64,000 nt of DNA from Synechococcus sp. CS-1328 (GCF_025128095.1 NZ_JAHLYT010000068.1:1-64000), one strand, 5' to 3'; positions 35,855 through 44,947 are shown, numbered from the stretch's first letter. Translations and numbers: made by a program. The notes: generated from the sequence alone by a model not told the origin.

Positions 35855-36331
35855 TTAGGCGTCCCTCCACCGACCGCCATCGACCCGCCGATCACGGTGG
35901 CGCCGGGCTTCGCGGCGGCTGTATTCGCTCACGCTTGGATTCGCCACGACAGGATCGACGTGGGCCACCTGCTCCCAGAGGTCCCGGGCTGCCCAGCGAA
36001 CGGAATGATCCAGACCCTCGTTTCGGATCACATGGCACCAGCGTGAACTGCCGCAGGCGGGGCAGAACAGCTCCTCCAGCCACTCGTTCGATAACACCAG
36101 CACCGGATAGGCCTGCAACACCAACCTGGCCCGCTTGGCGTTCATACCGCGCTGGCGCAGTTGCTCGGGGCTGAGCAGGTGGAGAAAATACTTGCGGCCG
36201 TTGCCCTCCATGCGCTGGTCGGGATGGGCTGGGCACAGCAGCTCCCGTCGGCGCGGCCGGCGATTCCGGCGGGGCCGGGACTCCTGACCATCAGAAGCCC
36301 CATGGGTGGAATCGCCGCTGGAAGCCGGCAT
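35855..36331 (-). CDS. Conserved hypothetical protein with zinc-ribbon-like cysteines
   Basis: A 158-residue protein with LLCPAHPDQRMEGN near residue 31 and LFCPACGSSRWCHVIR near residue 88. The C-x2-H and C-x2-C-x5-C pairs suggest a metal-binding ribbon. The C-terminus is very arginine-rich. The N-terminal 30 residues are low in complexity and the true start may be later. I do not recognise a named function; the type is familiar from cyanobacterial genomes. Confidence 0.6.
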   Translation of the reverse strand: MPASSGDSTHGASDGQESRPRRNRRPRRRELLCPAHPDQRMEGNGRKYFLHLLSPEQLRQRGMNAKRARLVLQAYPVLVLSNEWLEELFCPACGSSRWCHVIRNEGLDHSVRWAARDLWEQVAHVDPVVANPSVSEYSRREARRHRDRRVDGGRWRDA

Positions 36332-36461
36332 CGATCAGAGCGGTACTGGGGAAAGCCTATGGACTTTCCAGGAGCAAGTGGCCAGCTGCCTGTCTCTCGA
36401 GATTCAGCGGTCGGCAAGCCCTTCCGGCCCCGTTGCGGCATCCTGGGGTCCCGAACCGCCG

Positions 36462-36719
36462 ATGCGTCACGCCCCCATGGCCCGCACCATCCGCCGCTAT
36501 GCCATCCATCTGCTTCTTCTTGGCGGCCAGCGCGAAATGATCCACTTCCGCACCTTGGAGGCCTTCCAGCAGTGGTACGGCAGCGTGCTCACCGCATCGG
36601 CGCCGGACGCCTTTGTGAATGTGCCGATCGGTGAACTGGAGGGTGAATACCTGGTGGTACGCCCCAGCGCCGTGATCGGCATCCGGGTCGAGCCCCAGTT
36701 CGGATCGGTGGATGACTGA
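36462..36719 (+). CDS. Small hypothetical protein
   Basis: The ATG at 36462, or more likely the one at 36477 (MARTIRRYAIHLLLLGG), gives 80-85 residues. The segment EMIHFRTLEAFQQWYGSVL and the C-terminus EYLVVRPSAVIGIRVEPQF look like a folded small domain with beta strands, and codon use fits the genome. No function recognised. It lies 21 bases before the antiporter gene and may be cotranscribed with it. Confidence 0.55.
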   Translation: MRHAPMARTIRRYAIHLLLLGGQREMIHFRTLEAFQQWYGSVLTASAPDAFVNVPIGELEGEYLVVRPSAVIGIRVEPQFGSVDD

Positions 36720-36740
36720 GTTCCACCAGAGGCAGCCGTC

Positions 36741-38021
36741 ATGACTCCGGACAGGCTGACTCTGCTGTGGGGGATCACGGTGTTCTCCGGAGCCGTGGCC
36801 CAGACCATCGCCCTGCTCACCGGCCTGCCGGGGGTCGTGCTGCTGCTCTCTGCAGGCCTGTTGATCGGTCGCTCGGGGCTGGGATTGGTGGAACCGCTCG
36901 ATCTCGGCATCGGCCTCGAGACCGTGGTGGGCCTGCTGGTCAGCCTGGTGCTCTTCGACGGCGGCATCAACCTGCGCCTGCCCGGTGATGCGCTCAAGTG
37001 GCTCGTGGTGCGGATCGTGCTGGTGCGCCTGGTGCTCGCCCTGGTGGGCGGCCTGCTGGCGGCCCACTGGCTGGCTGGCCTGAGCTGGCCACTGGCCAGT
37101 GTGTTCAGCGCCATCGTTCTGGCCACCGGGCCCACGGTGGTCACCCCCCTGGTGCGGCAGATCCGTCTGATGCCCCCGCTGGGGGAGGTTCTGGAGGGGG
37201 AAGGGCTGGTGCTCGAACCGATCGGTGCGGTGCTGGCGCTGTTATTGCTCGAGCTGGTGCTGGGCGATCTGCAGGGCTGGCGATCCGTGGCCAGCGGCCT
37301 GATGCTGCGCCTCGGAGTGGGGTTGGTGGTGGGCCTGGCGTGCGGCGCCCTGCTGGCCGAAGCCCTGAGGCGCCTGCCCTCCAGCTCCCGGGCCGGCCTG
37401 CGGCTGCAGCTCACTCTGGGGGTGTTGTTCCTGATGTACTCCTCCTGTGAGCACTGGTTGCCCGAATCGGGCCTGCCCGCTGCCGTGGCCGCCGGAGTGG
37501 TGGTGGGGCGCCGCCCCGATACCAATGCGGAGGAACTCGACGGACTGATTCGTCAGCTGGCCCAGTTGGCGATCACGATGCTGTTCCCGCTGCTGGCGGC
37601 CGATGTCAGCTGGGCGGAGCTGAGCCCGCTCGGCTGGGGCGGGGTGGCCTGCGTTCTGGCCCTGATGGTGGTGGTGCGTCCGGTGGCGATTGGCCTGGCC
37701 ACCTGGGGCATGGGGTACACCCTGCCCCAGCGCACCCTGCTCAGCTGGCTGGCCCCACGGGGGATCGTCACCGCAGCCGTGGCCAGCCTGTTCGCGATTC
37801 GCCTCGAGGAGGCAGGGGTGGTTGGGGCCGGCCGACTGCAGGGGCTGGTGTTCCTCACCATCCTGATGACCGTCGGTCTGCAGGGACTCAGTGCCCGGCT
37901 GCTGGCCCAACGGCTGCAGCTGATCAGCCCCGTCGATTCCGAGGTCGGCTCCCCAGAGGCCGGTGATCCCCAGAGCGGCAACGCAGAAGCCGGCAAGGCC
38001 ACCGCACAACCCTCAGCCTGA
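36741..38021 (+). CDS. Cation/proton antiporter (CPA1 family)
   Basis: A 426-residue membrane protein with about twelve spans. It has VVGLLVSLVLFDGGINLRL, a VFSAIVLATGPTVVTPLVRQ segment and VLEGEGLVLEPIGAVLALLL. The T-G-P and E-P pair sit where NhaP-type antiporters have T-D-P and an N-D pair, which puts it in the branch whose ion site differs from classical NhaP. The likely role is Na+ or K+ exchange for H+ across the plasma membrane. The C-terminal 40 residues are low-complexity. It is convergent with gltX. Confidence 0.85.
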   Translation: MTPDRLTLLWGITVFSGAVAQTIALLTGLPGVVLLLSAGLLIGRSGLGLVEPLDLGIGLETVVGLLVSLVLFDGGINLRLPGDALKWLVVRIVLVRLVLALVGGLLAAHWLAGLSWPLASVFSAIVLATGPTVVTPLVRQIRLMPPLGEVLEGEGLVLEPIGAVLALLLLELVLGDLQGWRSVASGLMLRLGVGLVVGLACGALLAEALRRLPSSSRAGLRLQLTLGVLFLMYSSCEHWLPESGLPAAVAAGVVVGRRPDTNAEELDGLIRQLAQLAITMLFPLLAADVSWAELSPLGWGGVACVLALMVVVRPVAIGLATWGMGYTLPQRTLLSWLAPRGIVTAAVASLFAIRLEEAGVVGAGRLQGLVFLTILMTVGLQGLSARLLAQRLQLISPVDSEVGSPEAGDPQSGNAEAGKATAQPSA

Positions 38022-38064
38022 GGCCAGGGCCAGCTGATCGGGGCTCAGTTGATGGTCGTGCACC

Positions 38065-39582
38065 TCAGAGGCAGCGCTCGATGCGCTGAACGTCCTCGCC
38101 GTCGTGGTGCAGCAACAACCAGGTGCTGAGCAGGTCTGGGCCCTGCAGGCTGCCCAACAGGGCGGCCCGCAGACTTTTCATCAAGACCCCCTTCTTGACA
38201 TCGGCCGCCTTGCAGGCGGCACCCAGCAGCTGCTGGGCCTGCTCCGCCTCCAGCGGGGCCTCGACGCCATGGCCGCGCAGCGCCTCCAGCAGGGCGGCAA
38301 GGGCTGCCTGGGCTGGGGCGGAACCGATCTGGTCGCGCGCGGCTTGATCCAGCTCCGGCCGCTCGAAGAAGGGCTTGGCCTGGTCCACACCATCGGCGAG
38401 CAAGGTGAGGGAGGAGCCGATCAGCTCGCAAAGCGACAGCTGCCAGGATTGACTCTGTGACGCTGCAATCTGTGCTGGCTTGATTGGATCTGACTCGATC
38501 GGGTCTGACGACTTGATCGGATCTATCTCGATCTGGGCAAATGGAATCCAGCCTTGCTCGGCCCAGAGCGGCAGGAGCTGCTCTCTCAGTTCGCTGGCGG
38601 GCAGAGCATGCAGGATCTGGCCGTTCAGCCAGTTCAGCTTGTCCCAGTCAAAGCGGGCGCCCGCTTTGTTGACGCGCTCGAAATCGAACACGGCGGCAGC
38701 TTCGCTGAGGGTGAACCGTTCCCCCATCCCTTCCGGCGGGGACCAGCCCAGCAGGGTCATGTAATTGGCAAGGGCGACAGCGTCATACCCCATGCCGCGG
38801 AAGTCGCTGATCGAGGTGACACCATCGCGCTTGGAGAGCTTGCGGCCCTCCTTGTTGAGGATCAGCGGCGTGTGGGCGAAGACCGGCTGGGGCAACCCCA
38901 GGGCGTCGTAGAGCAGCAGCTGCTTGGCCGTGTTGGCGATGTGGTCTTCGCCGCGGATCACGTGGGTGATCGCCATGGCGGCATCGTCCACCACCACCAC
39001 CAGGTTGTAGAGCGGGTCCCCGATCCGATCGGCGGGGGCCCGGCGTGCCACCACCATGTCTCCGCCGAGGTCACTGCCGGCCCAGCGCATCGGACCGCGC
39101 ACCAGATCCGTCCAGCTGATCGTGGCAGCGTCGTCGATGCGGAAGCGGATCACCGCCTGCCGGCCTTCGGCAATGAAGGCGGCTTCCTGCTCGGGGCTGA
39201 GATCCCGGTGGCGGTTGTCGTAGCGGGGGGCCTTGCTGGCCGCCGCCTGCTGCTCCCGCATCGCCGTCAGTTCGGCTTCGGTGGCGTAGCAGCGATAGGC
39301 GTGGCCGCTGGCCAGCAACTGCTCGATGGCCATCTGATGCTCCGCCAGGCGGGCGCTCTGGATCACCGGCTCCCCGTCCCAGTCCAGACCGAGCCAGGCC
39401 AGGCCTTCGAGGATGTTGTCGGTGTACTCCTGCCGGCTGCGCTCCTTGTCGGTGTCCTCGATCCGCAGCAGAAACTGGCCACCCTGGCGCCGGGCGAAGA
39501 GCCAGTTGAAAACTGCCGTTCGGGCTGTGCCGATGTGCAGCGTGCCGGTAGGACTGGGAGCCAGACGAACCCGTACCGTCAC
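38065..39582 (-). CDS. gltX: Glutamate--tRNA ligase
   Basis: A 505-residue class I aminoacyl-tRNA synthetase. The HIGH motif is [15 protein letters not shown] (residues 15-29) and the KMSKS motif is KLSKRDG. It charges tRNA-Glu for translation and for tetrapyrrole synthesis, which begins from Glu-tRNA in cyanobacteria. The GTG start at 39582 has GGAG upstream. Around residues 350-366 there is a repeat-rich insertion ([20 protein letters not shown]) before the anticodon-binding domain. tRNA-Asp lies directly upstream on the same strand, so the two may be cotranscribed. Confidence 0.97.
   Translation of the reverse strand: MTVRVRLAPSPTGTLHIGTARTAVFNWLFARRQGGQFLLRIEDTDKERSRQEYTDNILEGLAWLGLDWDGEPVIQSARLAEHQMAIEQLLASGHAYRCYATEAELTAMREQQAAASKAPRYDNRHRDLSPEQEAAFIAEGRQAVIRFRIDDAATISWTDLVRGPMRWAGSDLGGDMVVARRAPADRIGDPLYNLVVVVDDAAMAITHVIRGEDHIANTAKQLLLYDALGLPQPVFAHTPLILNKEGRKLSKRDGVTSISDFRGMGYDAVALANYMTLLGWSPPEGMGERFTLSEAAAVFDFERVNKAGARFDWDKLNWLNGQILHALPASELREQLLPLWAEQGWIPFAQIEIDPIKSSDPIESDPIKPAQIAASQSQSWQLSLCELIGSSLTLLADGVDQAKPFFERPELDQAARDQIGSAPAQAALAALLEALRGHGVEAPLEAEQAQQLLGAACKAADVKKGVLMKSLRAALLGSLQGPDLLSTWLLLHHDGEDVQRIERCL
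38479..38535. repeat. Imperfect 15-bp tandem repeat inside gltX
   Basis: Four related units occur in a row: TTGATTGGATCTGAC, TCGATCGGGTCTGAC, then GAC, TTGATCGGATCTATC and TCGATCTGGG. All are multiples of three bases, so the frame of gltX is kept, and the repeat encodes Ile-Glu/Lys-Ser-Asp-Pro units. It lies in a linker and not in a catalytic motif, so an expansion could be tolerated. Confidence 0.7.
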
Positions 39583-39610
39583 CTTCGGCGTTCTCCGGAT
39601 GAATCAAAAA

Positions 39611-39684
39611 CGGGACTGACGGGGCTCGAACCCGCAACTTCCGCCGTGACAGGGCGGTGCTCTAACCGATTGAACTACAGTCCC
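39611..39684 (-). tRNA. tRNA-Asp (GTC)
   Basis: The minus strand reads GGGACTG at the 5' acceptor and CAGTCCC at the 3' acceptor with discriminator G. The D-arm has TAGTTCAATCGGTTAGAGC, the anticodon stem CCGCC/GGCGG encloses CTGTCAC (anticodon GTC), and the T-arm has GCGGGTTCGAGCCCCGTC. CCA is not encoded. A run of T follows. It lies upstream of gltX on the same strand. Confidence 0.97.
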
Positions 39685-40224
39685 AGCCAGGCCAGAAGGC
39701 AGGCCAGAGGCAACCTACAACAGCAGCAATCTTTGGAAACGTCCGCTGGATCGAAGTCCTTTGGATTGAAACCGAAGATCAAATCTGAACGTGGTGGCCG
39801 AATCAGTGACGTTTCCGCCCTCCGACCAAATCAGTATCGGCGTTCAACCGTCCCTTCGTCAACCGATTGCAGCCCCGCAGGCCGGCACCCGAACCGGCCA
39901 CGGACCAGACCTGACGGCAGCCATGTCGTGGCCTGGAAAGGCAGAGATCGGTTTCTCGTCGGAGACCGTCAGTACTGCAATGCAAAGCCACCAGGGCCAG
40001 GAGTCGGTGAAGACTCGGCCATGGCGGCAGAGCTGCGGATGGGAAGAGGATGACAACCTCAGCCGCAGAAACTTTGAGTCAGTGAAGGCGAATTGAGCCT
40101 GACAGTGATGTGTCAGGCTCAAACCAGGAGATTGCTACGAAAATCCTCAGCGCACTGCCAGTTGAGACAGCGCTCTACCATCTGCCAGTTGAGATGGAGA
40201 TACGGCCTTCAAACTCAGACGCTG
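39685..40224. other. Region of 540 bases without a gene
   Basis: No convincing coding frame is present on either strand. The part next to 40225 holds two hairpin-type structures (40093-40122 and about 40150-40200) that probably end transcription from rplS, tRNA-Trp and the small gene. The promoter of tRNA-Asp and gltX should lie in 39690-39850; no clear consensus was seen. Confidence 0.6.
40093..40122 (-). terminator. Strong 12-bp hairpin, probable terminator of the rplS/tRNA-Trp transcript
   Basis: The arms TTGAGCCTGACA (40093-40104) and TGTCAGGCTCAA (40111-40122) are perfectly complementary, with a 6-base loop GTGATG. It lies about 100 bases after the end of the last minus-strand gene. A strong U-run is lacking on either strand, so termination may be weak or involve Rho-independent pausing only. 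Confidence 0.55.
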
Positions 40225-40413
40225 TCAGGGCCTGAAGCCTGCCGGCTCAATCAGGCGAACCTGATTACCGCGGGCCGTGAATTCACGACCCTGATCACTC
40301 TGGACAACCACACGGCCACCCGACTTGACACGGATCACACGAGCACGAACCCAGCCGAGGGCAGCAGATTCAAGCACCTTCACCACATCGCCGGGCTGTA
40401 GATCCAACTCCAT
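40225..40413 (-). CDS. Small SH3-like conserved protein
   Basis: The ATG at 40413 gives 62 residues: MELDLQPGDVVKVLESAALG, then WVRARVIRVKSGGRVVVQSD and a short tail. The beta-rich pattern with G-D-x-V-x-V and alternating hydrophobics resembles a small SH3-like/KOW-type barrel. It sits between tRNA-Trp and tRNA-Asp, downstream of rplS. A role near translation is a guess from context only; longer frames upstream run through the tRNA and are excluded. Confidence 0.65.
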   Translation of the reverse strand: MELDLQPGDVVKVLESAALGWVRARVIRVKSGGRVVVQSDQGREFTARGNQVRLIEPAGFRP

Positions 40414-40449
40414 GTTCTGGATGACGAAACGGCATGGGGGGACATCGAA

Positions 40450-40522
40450 CGCGCCGTGGAGGACTTGAACCCCCGACATCAGGTTTTGGAGACCTGCGTT
40501 CTACCAACTGAACTAACGGCGC
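40450..40522 (-). tRNA. tRNA-Trp (CCA)
   Basis: The minus strand starts GCGCCGTTAGTTCAGTTGG and ends with the 3' acceptor ACGGCGC plus discriminator G. The anticodon stem CAGGT/ACCTG encloses CTCCAAA, so the anticodon is CCA. The T-arm reads GGGGGTTCAAGTCCTCC. It lies between rplS and the small SH3-like gene on the same strand. Confidence 0.97.
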
Positions 40523-40556
40523 AAGGCGATGTCCCCGTTGAAACGAGGGCTGAACC

Positions 40557-41030
40557 TCAGCGATCGAAGCGCTGCTTCACACGGGTGGCCTTGCCCACCC
40601 GGTCTCGCAGATAGAAGAGCTTCGCACGGCGCACCTTACCGCGGCGCTCCACCTTGATCGAGGCGACCTGGGGGCTGTGGAGCATGAACACCCGCTCCAC
40701 ACCCACGCCCTGGAAGATCCGGCGCACGGTGATCGTGGAGTTGAGGCCACCGTGGCGCTTGGCGATCACAACCCCCTCGTAGGGCTGGACCCGCTCCTTG
40801 TTGCCCTCACGGATGCGGACGCCCACCTTGACAGTGTCGCCCACATAGATGTCGGGGAGATCGCTCTTGAGCTGCTCAGCCTCAAAGGCGCGGATCAGAT
40901 CCTGGGGGCTGAGCCGGCCGGTGGTGGCTCCGGCCGCCGCAGCGGGGGTGGCCACGGCGCTGGTTTCCGCCACGTCGGCTGTCGCTTCAGCCTGGTTCTC
41001 TGCGGTCTCTGTCACTGCGGTCTCAGTCAC
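40557..41030 (-). CDS. rplS: 50S ribosomal protein L19
   Basis: The conserved L19 core begins at [20 protein letters not shown] and continues through [40 protein letters not shown] and [13 protein letters not shown]. An acidic/alanine-rich N-terminal extension, usual in picocyanobacteria, precedes it. I chose GTG at 41030 ([13 protein letters not shown]), giving 157 residues, because upstream sequence contains a perfect palindrome and does not look coding; in-frame ATGs at 41168 and 41195 are alternatives. L19 sits at the 30S-50S interface. Confidence 0.93.
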   Translation of the reverse strand: MTETAVTETAENQAEATADVAETSAVATPAAAAGATTGRLSPQDLIRAFEAEQLKSDLPDIYVGDTVKVGVRIREGNKERVQPYEGVVIAKRHGGLNSTITVRRIFQGVGVERVFMLHSPQVASIKVERRGKVRRAKLFYLRDRVGKATRVKQRFDR

Positions 41031-41104
41031 GGGCTGGTCGGTGTTCGGGGGTGGTCCGGAGGTTGGGGATGGCGGAAGGTCCGTGGGGCACGTTCGCAGC
41101 CGAA

Positions 41105-41128
41105 ACTGCGATTCCAAGGAATCGCAGT
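41105..41128. promoter_or_regulatory. Perfect palindrome in the rplS leader
   Basis: ACTGCGATTCC (41105-41115) and GGAATCGCAGT (41118-41128) are exact reverse complements with a 2-base loop. It lies 75 bases upstream of the chosen rplS start on the minus strand. It could be an operator or an RNA hairpin in the leader; a partial copy, CTGCGGTTCCAAGG, follows at about 41136. Confidence 0.45.
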
Positions 41129-41242
41129 CCGGAGCCTGCGGTTCCAAGGGTGCCGTAACGGCAGCCATCCAGCTCCGCGACACCTGGCCAAACAAGGAGA
41201 TTACCTTCTCACGGGTCGACCTCGGTCCTCAGCCCCCTGGAA

Positions 41243-41596
41243 TCAGCCCTGAGCAACGCCCTGACGCAGCTTTTGCCATTGGCGCTGCAGGCGCTGGAAG
41301 GCCATGGCCGCACCGCTGAGCAGCATCGAGGCCAGCCCCAGGCCATTCAGCACCACGTAGACGGTTTCACCATGGGGACCGAACCAGTGGCGCAGCCATT
41401 CGCCCTCGTGCAGCACCATCAGCAGGTGGGCCCGATCCCGGTCCCAGCCGGCCCAGTCGCGCAGCACGCGGTAGGCCACCCCACTGCCAACCGTGAGCAG
41501 CAGCGGCGCCAGCACGACCGGGGCCAGGCTGCCGTGCCACTGGCGCAGACGCACCAGCAGGGAGGGGTGTGGGGCCACCGGGTTCCTTCCCGCCAT
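41243..41596 (-). CDS. PepSY-associated membrane protein
   Basis: The ATG at 41596 gives 117 residues; ATG 41617 is also possible. Two membrane spans are clear ([20 protein letters not shown] and [20 protein letters not shown]), with [20 protein letters not shown] between them. This is the short PepSY-associated transmembrane form common in cyanobacteria. It diverges from map. Its function is unknown; PepSY-type proteins are thought to affect peptidase activity or reductases. Confidence 0.7.
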   Translation of the reverse strand: MAGRNPVAPHPSLLVRLRQWHGSLAPVVLAPLLLTVGSGVAYRVLRDWAGWDRDRAHLLMVLHEGEWLRHWFGPHGETVYVVLNGLGLASMLLSGAAMAFQRLQRQWQKLRQGVAQG

Positions 41597-41660
41597 CGTT
41601 CTCCACGGCAGTGACATCCCCGCCATTGATAACTTGCAATCACGCCTCGTGCATGGCCCG

Positions 41661-42518
41661 ATGAATCTGTTCGCCGATCTGCTGGCCAGCACCACGGCCG
41701 CCGCCGCCGCCAATGGGGTCACCCAGACCGGGCCCCGGATTCAGAAGAGCCGCCGCGGCGTTGAGATCAAGTCGGCGCGCGAGGTGGAGACCATGCGCAA
41801 GGCCAGCCGCATCGTGGCCACGGTGCTGCGCGAGATCATCGAGCTGGTGAAACCAGGCATGACCACCGCCGATCTCGACCGCCATGCCGAGACCCGCATC
41901 CGCTCCATGGGGGCGGTGCCCAGCTTCATGGGCTACCACGGCTTTCCGGCCAGCATCTGCGCCAGCATCAACAACGAGGTGGTGCACGGCATCCCCAGCC
42001 CCAAGCGGGTGATCAAGGCCGGCGACCTGGTCAAGGTGGACACCGGTGCCTACTTCGACGGCTACCACGGCGACAGCTGCGTGACCATCTGCGTCGGCGA
42101 GGTAGTCAGTGAGGAAGCCCAGCGCCTGTCCCGCGTCGCCCAGGAATCGTTGATGCAGGGGCTGGCGCGCATCAAGGCCGGCAACACACTGCTGGACATC
42201 GCTGGCGCCGTGCAGGATCACGTCGAGGCGCACGGCTATGCGGTGGTGGAGGACTACACCGGCCATGGCGTGGGGCGCAACCTGCATGAGGAGCCTTCGG
42301 TGTTCAACTACCGCACCCGCGATCTGCCCAACATGAAGCTGCGGGCCGGCATGACCCTGGCGGTGGAGCCGATCCTCAATGCCGGCAGCAAGGATTGCCG
42401 CACCCTGCGCGACCGCTGGACGGTGGTGACCGTGGATGGCAGCCTCTCGGCCCAGTGGGAGCACACCATCGTGGTGACCAGCGACGGCTGCGAGATCCTC
42501 ACCGACCGCGACTTCTGA
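41661..42518 (+). CDS. map: Methionine aminopeptidase, type I
   Basis: The ATG at 41661 gives 285 residues. Metal ligands are visible: Asp in [17 protein letters not shown] (two Asp), His in [13 protein letters not shown], Glu in LAVEPIL and Glu in WEHTIVVT. An N-terminal extension of about 35 residues precedes the catalytic domain. It removes the initiator methionine from nascent proteins in the cytosol. Divergent from the PepSY gene. Confidence 0.96.
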   Translation: MNLFADLLASTTAAAAANGVTQTGPRIQKSRRGVEIKSAREVETMRKASRIVATVLREIIELVKPGMTTADLDRHAETRIRSMGAVPSFMGYHGFPASICASINNEVVHGIPSPKRVIKAGDLVKVDTGAYFDGYHGDSCVTICVGEVVSEEAQRLSRVAQESLMQGLARIKAGNTLLDIAGAVQDHVEAHGYAVVEDYTGHGVGRNLHEEPSVFNYRTRDLPNMKLRAGMTLAVEPILNAGSKDCRTLRDRWTVVTVDGSLSAQWEHTIVVTSDGCEILTDRDF

Positions 42519-42525
42519 ACGGCGC

Positions 42526-43305
42526 TCAGGGCTGCGGAGCGTCCCAGGAGCGGCGGCTGCATAGCCTGAAATACAGCCAGCGGCTCAGAGCCGTCAACGG
42601 CATCAGCACATAGGTGAGCGGATTGGGCGTCACGATGATCAGCCCCAGATCCCAGTCCGCCTGGCGCAGGATCTCGCGGGCGACAAAGCCGCTGCTCATC
42701 AGCCCGATCGGATTGAGGGCTGAGCGGAACGGTCCGAGCACCAGGCGGCGCAGACGCAGCCCTGAGCCTGGCTGGCCGGCCAGATCCAGGGCCCGCAGGC
42801 TGAGCAGCTGCCCCAGCAGGCGCTTGCTGATCTCGTAAAGCGGGCTGAGGGCCGGCTGGATCTCCGCTTCCGAGGTGTTGAGCCACACCTCGGGGCGGTG
42901 TCGCCCCTGCCGATCAACCGCGCTGCGCCGCTCAGCCACCTGGGCAAACAGCTCCAGCAGGCGCCAGCTGCTCAGGGCATTGACCTCCAGGGAGGTGGCG
43001 ACAGCGGCACTGTCGCGGGCACCGTAGAGATTCACGCCATGGTTGAGCACGAGCACATCCACGCTTTCCAGCACTGGGCCCAGCGCCTCCTCCTGCCCCA
43101 CCTGCCAGCTGACCTGGCGCAGGGGAATCGCGTTACCGGCCGCGTCCAGAACCATCAACTCCGCGGTGCCATGGGTGAGGGCCAGCAGCTCGGCGCCACG
43201 GCAGTGCCAGGCCTGCAGCAGGGCCTGCCCGAGGGCGCCGCTGGCGCCGGTGATCGCCACCGTGGGGCGGCTGCGGGGCGGGTGATCGGCAGACGGGCCA
43301 CTCAT
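42526..43305 (-). CDS. Short-chain dehydrogenase/reductase family protein
   Basis: I start at the ATG at 43305 (MSGPSADHPPRS), giving 259 residues; 43341 is an alternative. The nucleotide-binding loop is TVAITGASGALGQALLQA, followed by DVLVLNHGVNLYGARD (N-H-G in place of N-x-G). The active-site block is SPLYEISKRLLGQ with Tyr-x3-Lys, and the catalytic Ser probably lies in LNTSEAE. The extended C-terminus with hydrophobic segments (LGLIIVTPNPLTYVLMPLTA) hints at membrane association. Substrate unknown. Confidence 0.82.
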   Translation of the reverse strand: MSGPSADHPPRSRPTVAITGASGALGQALLQAWHCRGAELLALTHGTAELMVLDAAGNAIPLRQVSWQVGQEEALGPVLESVDVLVLNHGVNLYGARDSAAVATSLEVNALSSWRLLELFAQVAERRSAVDRQGRHRPEVWLNTSEAEIQPALSPLYEISKRLLGQLLSLRALDLAGQPGSGLRLRRLVLGPFRSALNPIGLMSSGFVAREILRQADWDLGLIIVTPNPLTYVLMPLTALSRWLYFRLCSRRSWDAPQP

Positions 43306-43374
43306 TGGGTCTGGCGCGGGGCAGGGGTTTCGCGCCAGCATGGTCCGCAGCACGTTCGGATCCCTTCGAGGCTG

Positions 43375-43755
43375 ATGCCCACCCCCCTGCTGGACGCAGC
43401 CCTGCTGCCCCTGTTCGCCCCCTATTGCGGCGGACTCGGACGCCAGTCCCTGATGGAGGAGGCGCTGCGTCAGCTGGCCCTGGGGGAATTTCAGGGCAAG
43501 CGGCCTCTGCGCGGCGGCGGCACCCATGCCTTCGTGCTGCGCTGGCAGGCGGAGCCGGCCCCCCTGGAACCGGCCCGCTGCACGCTCAGCTTCACCGACA
43601 AGCTCAGGCCCGATGGACAGCCGATCTCCTACTCCTTCAACATCCCCACCCACCAGTTGCTGTCGTTGCTGATGGAGCGGGAGGGGGAGGTGCTGCCGGC
43701 CAGCTTCTGGCGCTGGCTGCTGATCGGGCAGGGAACGCCATCAGGAACCGCCTGA
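43375..43755 (+). CDS. Conserved hypothetical protein (126 residues)
   Basis: The ATG at 43375 gives 126 residues. It has GLGRQSLMEEALRQLALGEF, RCTLSFTDKLRPDGQPISYS and LLSLLMEREGEVLPASFWRW. It looks like a single folded domain of mixed structure and has normal codon use. I do not recognise a named family. It lies 50 bases before the phosphotransacetylase-like gene, so the two are probably cotranscribed. Confidence 0.65.
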   Translation: MPTPLLDAALLPLFAPYCGGLGRQSLMEEALRQLALGEFQGKRPLRGGGTHAFVLRWQAEPAPLEPARCTLSFTDKLRPDGQPISYSFNIPTHQLLSLLMEREGEVLPASFWRWLLIGQGTPSGTA

Positions 43756-43805
43756 AGCACGATGACTAAATTGACCGCCAATCCTTCGGTCAGTGAGGCC
43801 ATGTC

Positions 43806-44882
43806 ATGCCCACCCCCCTGCTGATCGGCTCCTGCGAACCCTTCAGCGGCAAATCGGCCGTGGTGCTGGGGCTGGCCAGGCAGCTGCTGCAGCGGGGGGT
43901 GGCGATCCGCTTCGGCAAGCCCCTGGCCACCACCCCCGAGCCGGGGGCCACGGGGATCGATGCCGACGTGCGCTTCATCGCTGACACCCTGCACCTCGAC
44001 GACGACCATCTGCTGCCCTCCCTGGCCGTGCTCGATCCGGACAACGCCCGCGACCGGCTGATGCGCGGCGATCTCTCCAGCGATCCGGCCCTGGAGCAGC
44101 TCCACCAGACCCTGATCGGATCCGGAGACGGCCTGGCCCTGCTGGAGGCCGCCGGCAGCCTCAGCGAAGGATTGCTCTATGGCCTCAGCCTGCCCCAGCT
44201 TGCGGAGGGGCTCGACGCGTCCGTGGTGCTGGTCCATCTCTGGACCGACAGCAGCAGTGTCGACCCCCTGCTGCAGGCCCGGCAACAGCTGGGTGAGCGC
44301 CTGGCCGGAGTGGTGCTCAACGCCGTGTCCCTGGAGGCGGTGGCACGGGTCCGCGAAGACGTGCAACCGGCCCTGGAGCGGCTGGGCATGCCGGTCTACG
44401 GGGTGATGCCGCGCAGCCCGCTGCTGCGCAGCGTCACCGTGGAGGAACTGGGCCGGCGCCTGGAAGCCGAGGTGCTCTGCTGCCGTGATCGCCTCGACCT
44501 GCTGGTCGAAACGCTCTCGATCGGTGCGATGAATGTGAATTCCGCCATGGAATTCTTCCGGCGGCGGCGCAACATGGCGGTGGTGACCGGGGCGGACCGC
44601 ACCGACATCCAGCTGGCGGCGCTGGAGGCCAGCACCCAGTGCCTGATCCTGACCGGGGCCGGCGATCCCCTGCCGCAGCTGATCAACCGGGCCGAGGAAC
44701 TGGAGGTGCCGCTGCTGAAGGTGGAACACGACACCCTCACCACCGTGGAGGTGATCGAGCGGGCCTTCGGGCATGTGCGGTTGCATGAGTCGGTCAAGGC
44801 CACCTACGCCGTGCGCCTCGTGGAGGAGCACTGCGATTTCAGCCAGCTGTTCGACCGACTGCAATGTCCAGCGGCGGTGTAG
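43806..44882 (+). CDS. Phosphotransacetylase-family protein (AAA_26 plus DRTGG)
   Basis: A 358-residue protein. The N-terminal P-loop-like domain (CEPFSGKSAVVLGLARQLLQ) resembles dethiobiotin/cobyrinic-acid synthetases; the C-terminal DRTGG domain follows (LLVETLSIGAMNVNSAMEFF, then VVTGADRTDIQLAALEAST). This is the N-terminal regulatory part of long Pta proteins without the catalytic phosphate acetyltransferase domain, so enzymatic Pta activity is not expected. Such stand-alone proteins are common in cyanobacteria. Confidence 0.85.
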   Translation: MPTPLLIGSCEPFSGKSAVVLGLARQLLQRGVAIRFGKPLATTPEPGATGIDADVRFIADTLHLDDDHLLPSLAVLDPDNARDRLMRGDLSSDPALEQLHQTLIGSGDGLALLEAAGSLSEGLLYGLSLPQLAEGLDASVVLVHLWTDSSSVDPLLQARQQLGERLAGVVLNAVSLEAVARVREDVQPALERLGMPVYGVMPRSPLLRSVTVEELGRRLEAEVLCCRDRLDLLVETLSIGAMNVNSAMEFFRRRRNMAVVTGADRTDIQLAALEASTQCLILTGAGDPLPQLINRAEELEVPLLKVEHDTLTTVEVIERAFGHVRLHESVKATYAVRLVEEHCDFSQLFDRLQCPAAV

Positions 44883-44947
44883 CCCGATCCCGGAACCCTC
44901 CGGATCGCTGCTAGTTTCACCCCAACCACTGTGGCGATTAGCACCTG

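Noticed and set aside
38479..38535. CRISPR-like repeat
   Set aside because: The units are 15 bases, adjacent without unique spacers, and lie in frame inside gltX.
38554..40053. Open frame of 499 codons on the plus strand, antisense to gltX and across tRNA-Asp
   Set aside because: It is a shadow of gltX in high-GC DNA and runs through a tRNA gene; it has no motif and an unlikely composition.
40155..40194. CRISPR-like repeat with two copies of CTGCCAGTTGAGA
   Set aside because: Only two copies of 13 bases exist, each within its own small hairpin; there is no array.
40414..40479. N-terminal extension of the small SH3-like protein
   Set aside because: The frame would run into tRNA-Trp; the ATG at 40413 gives a sensible domain.
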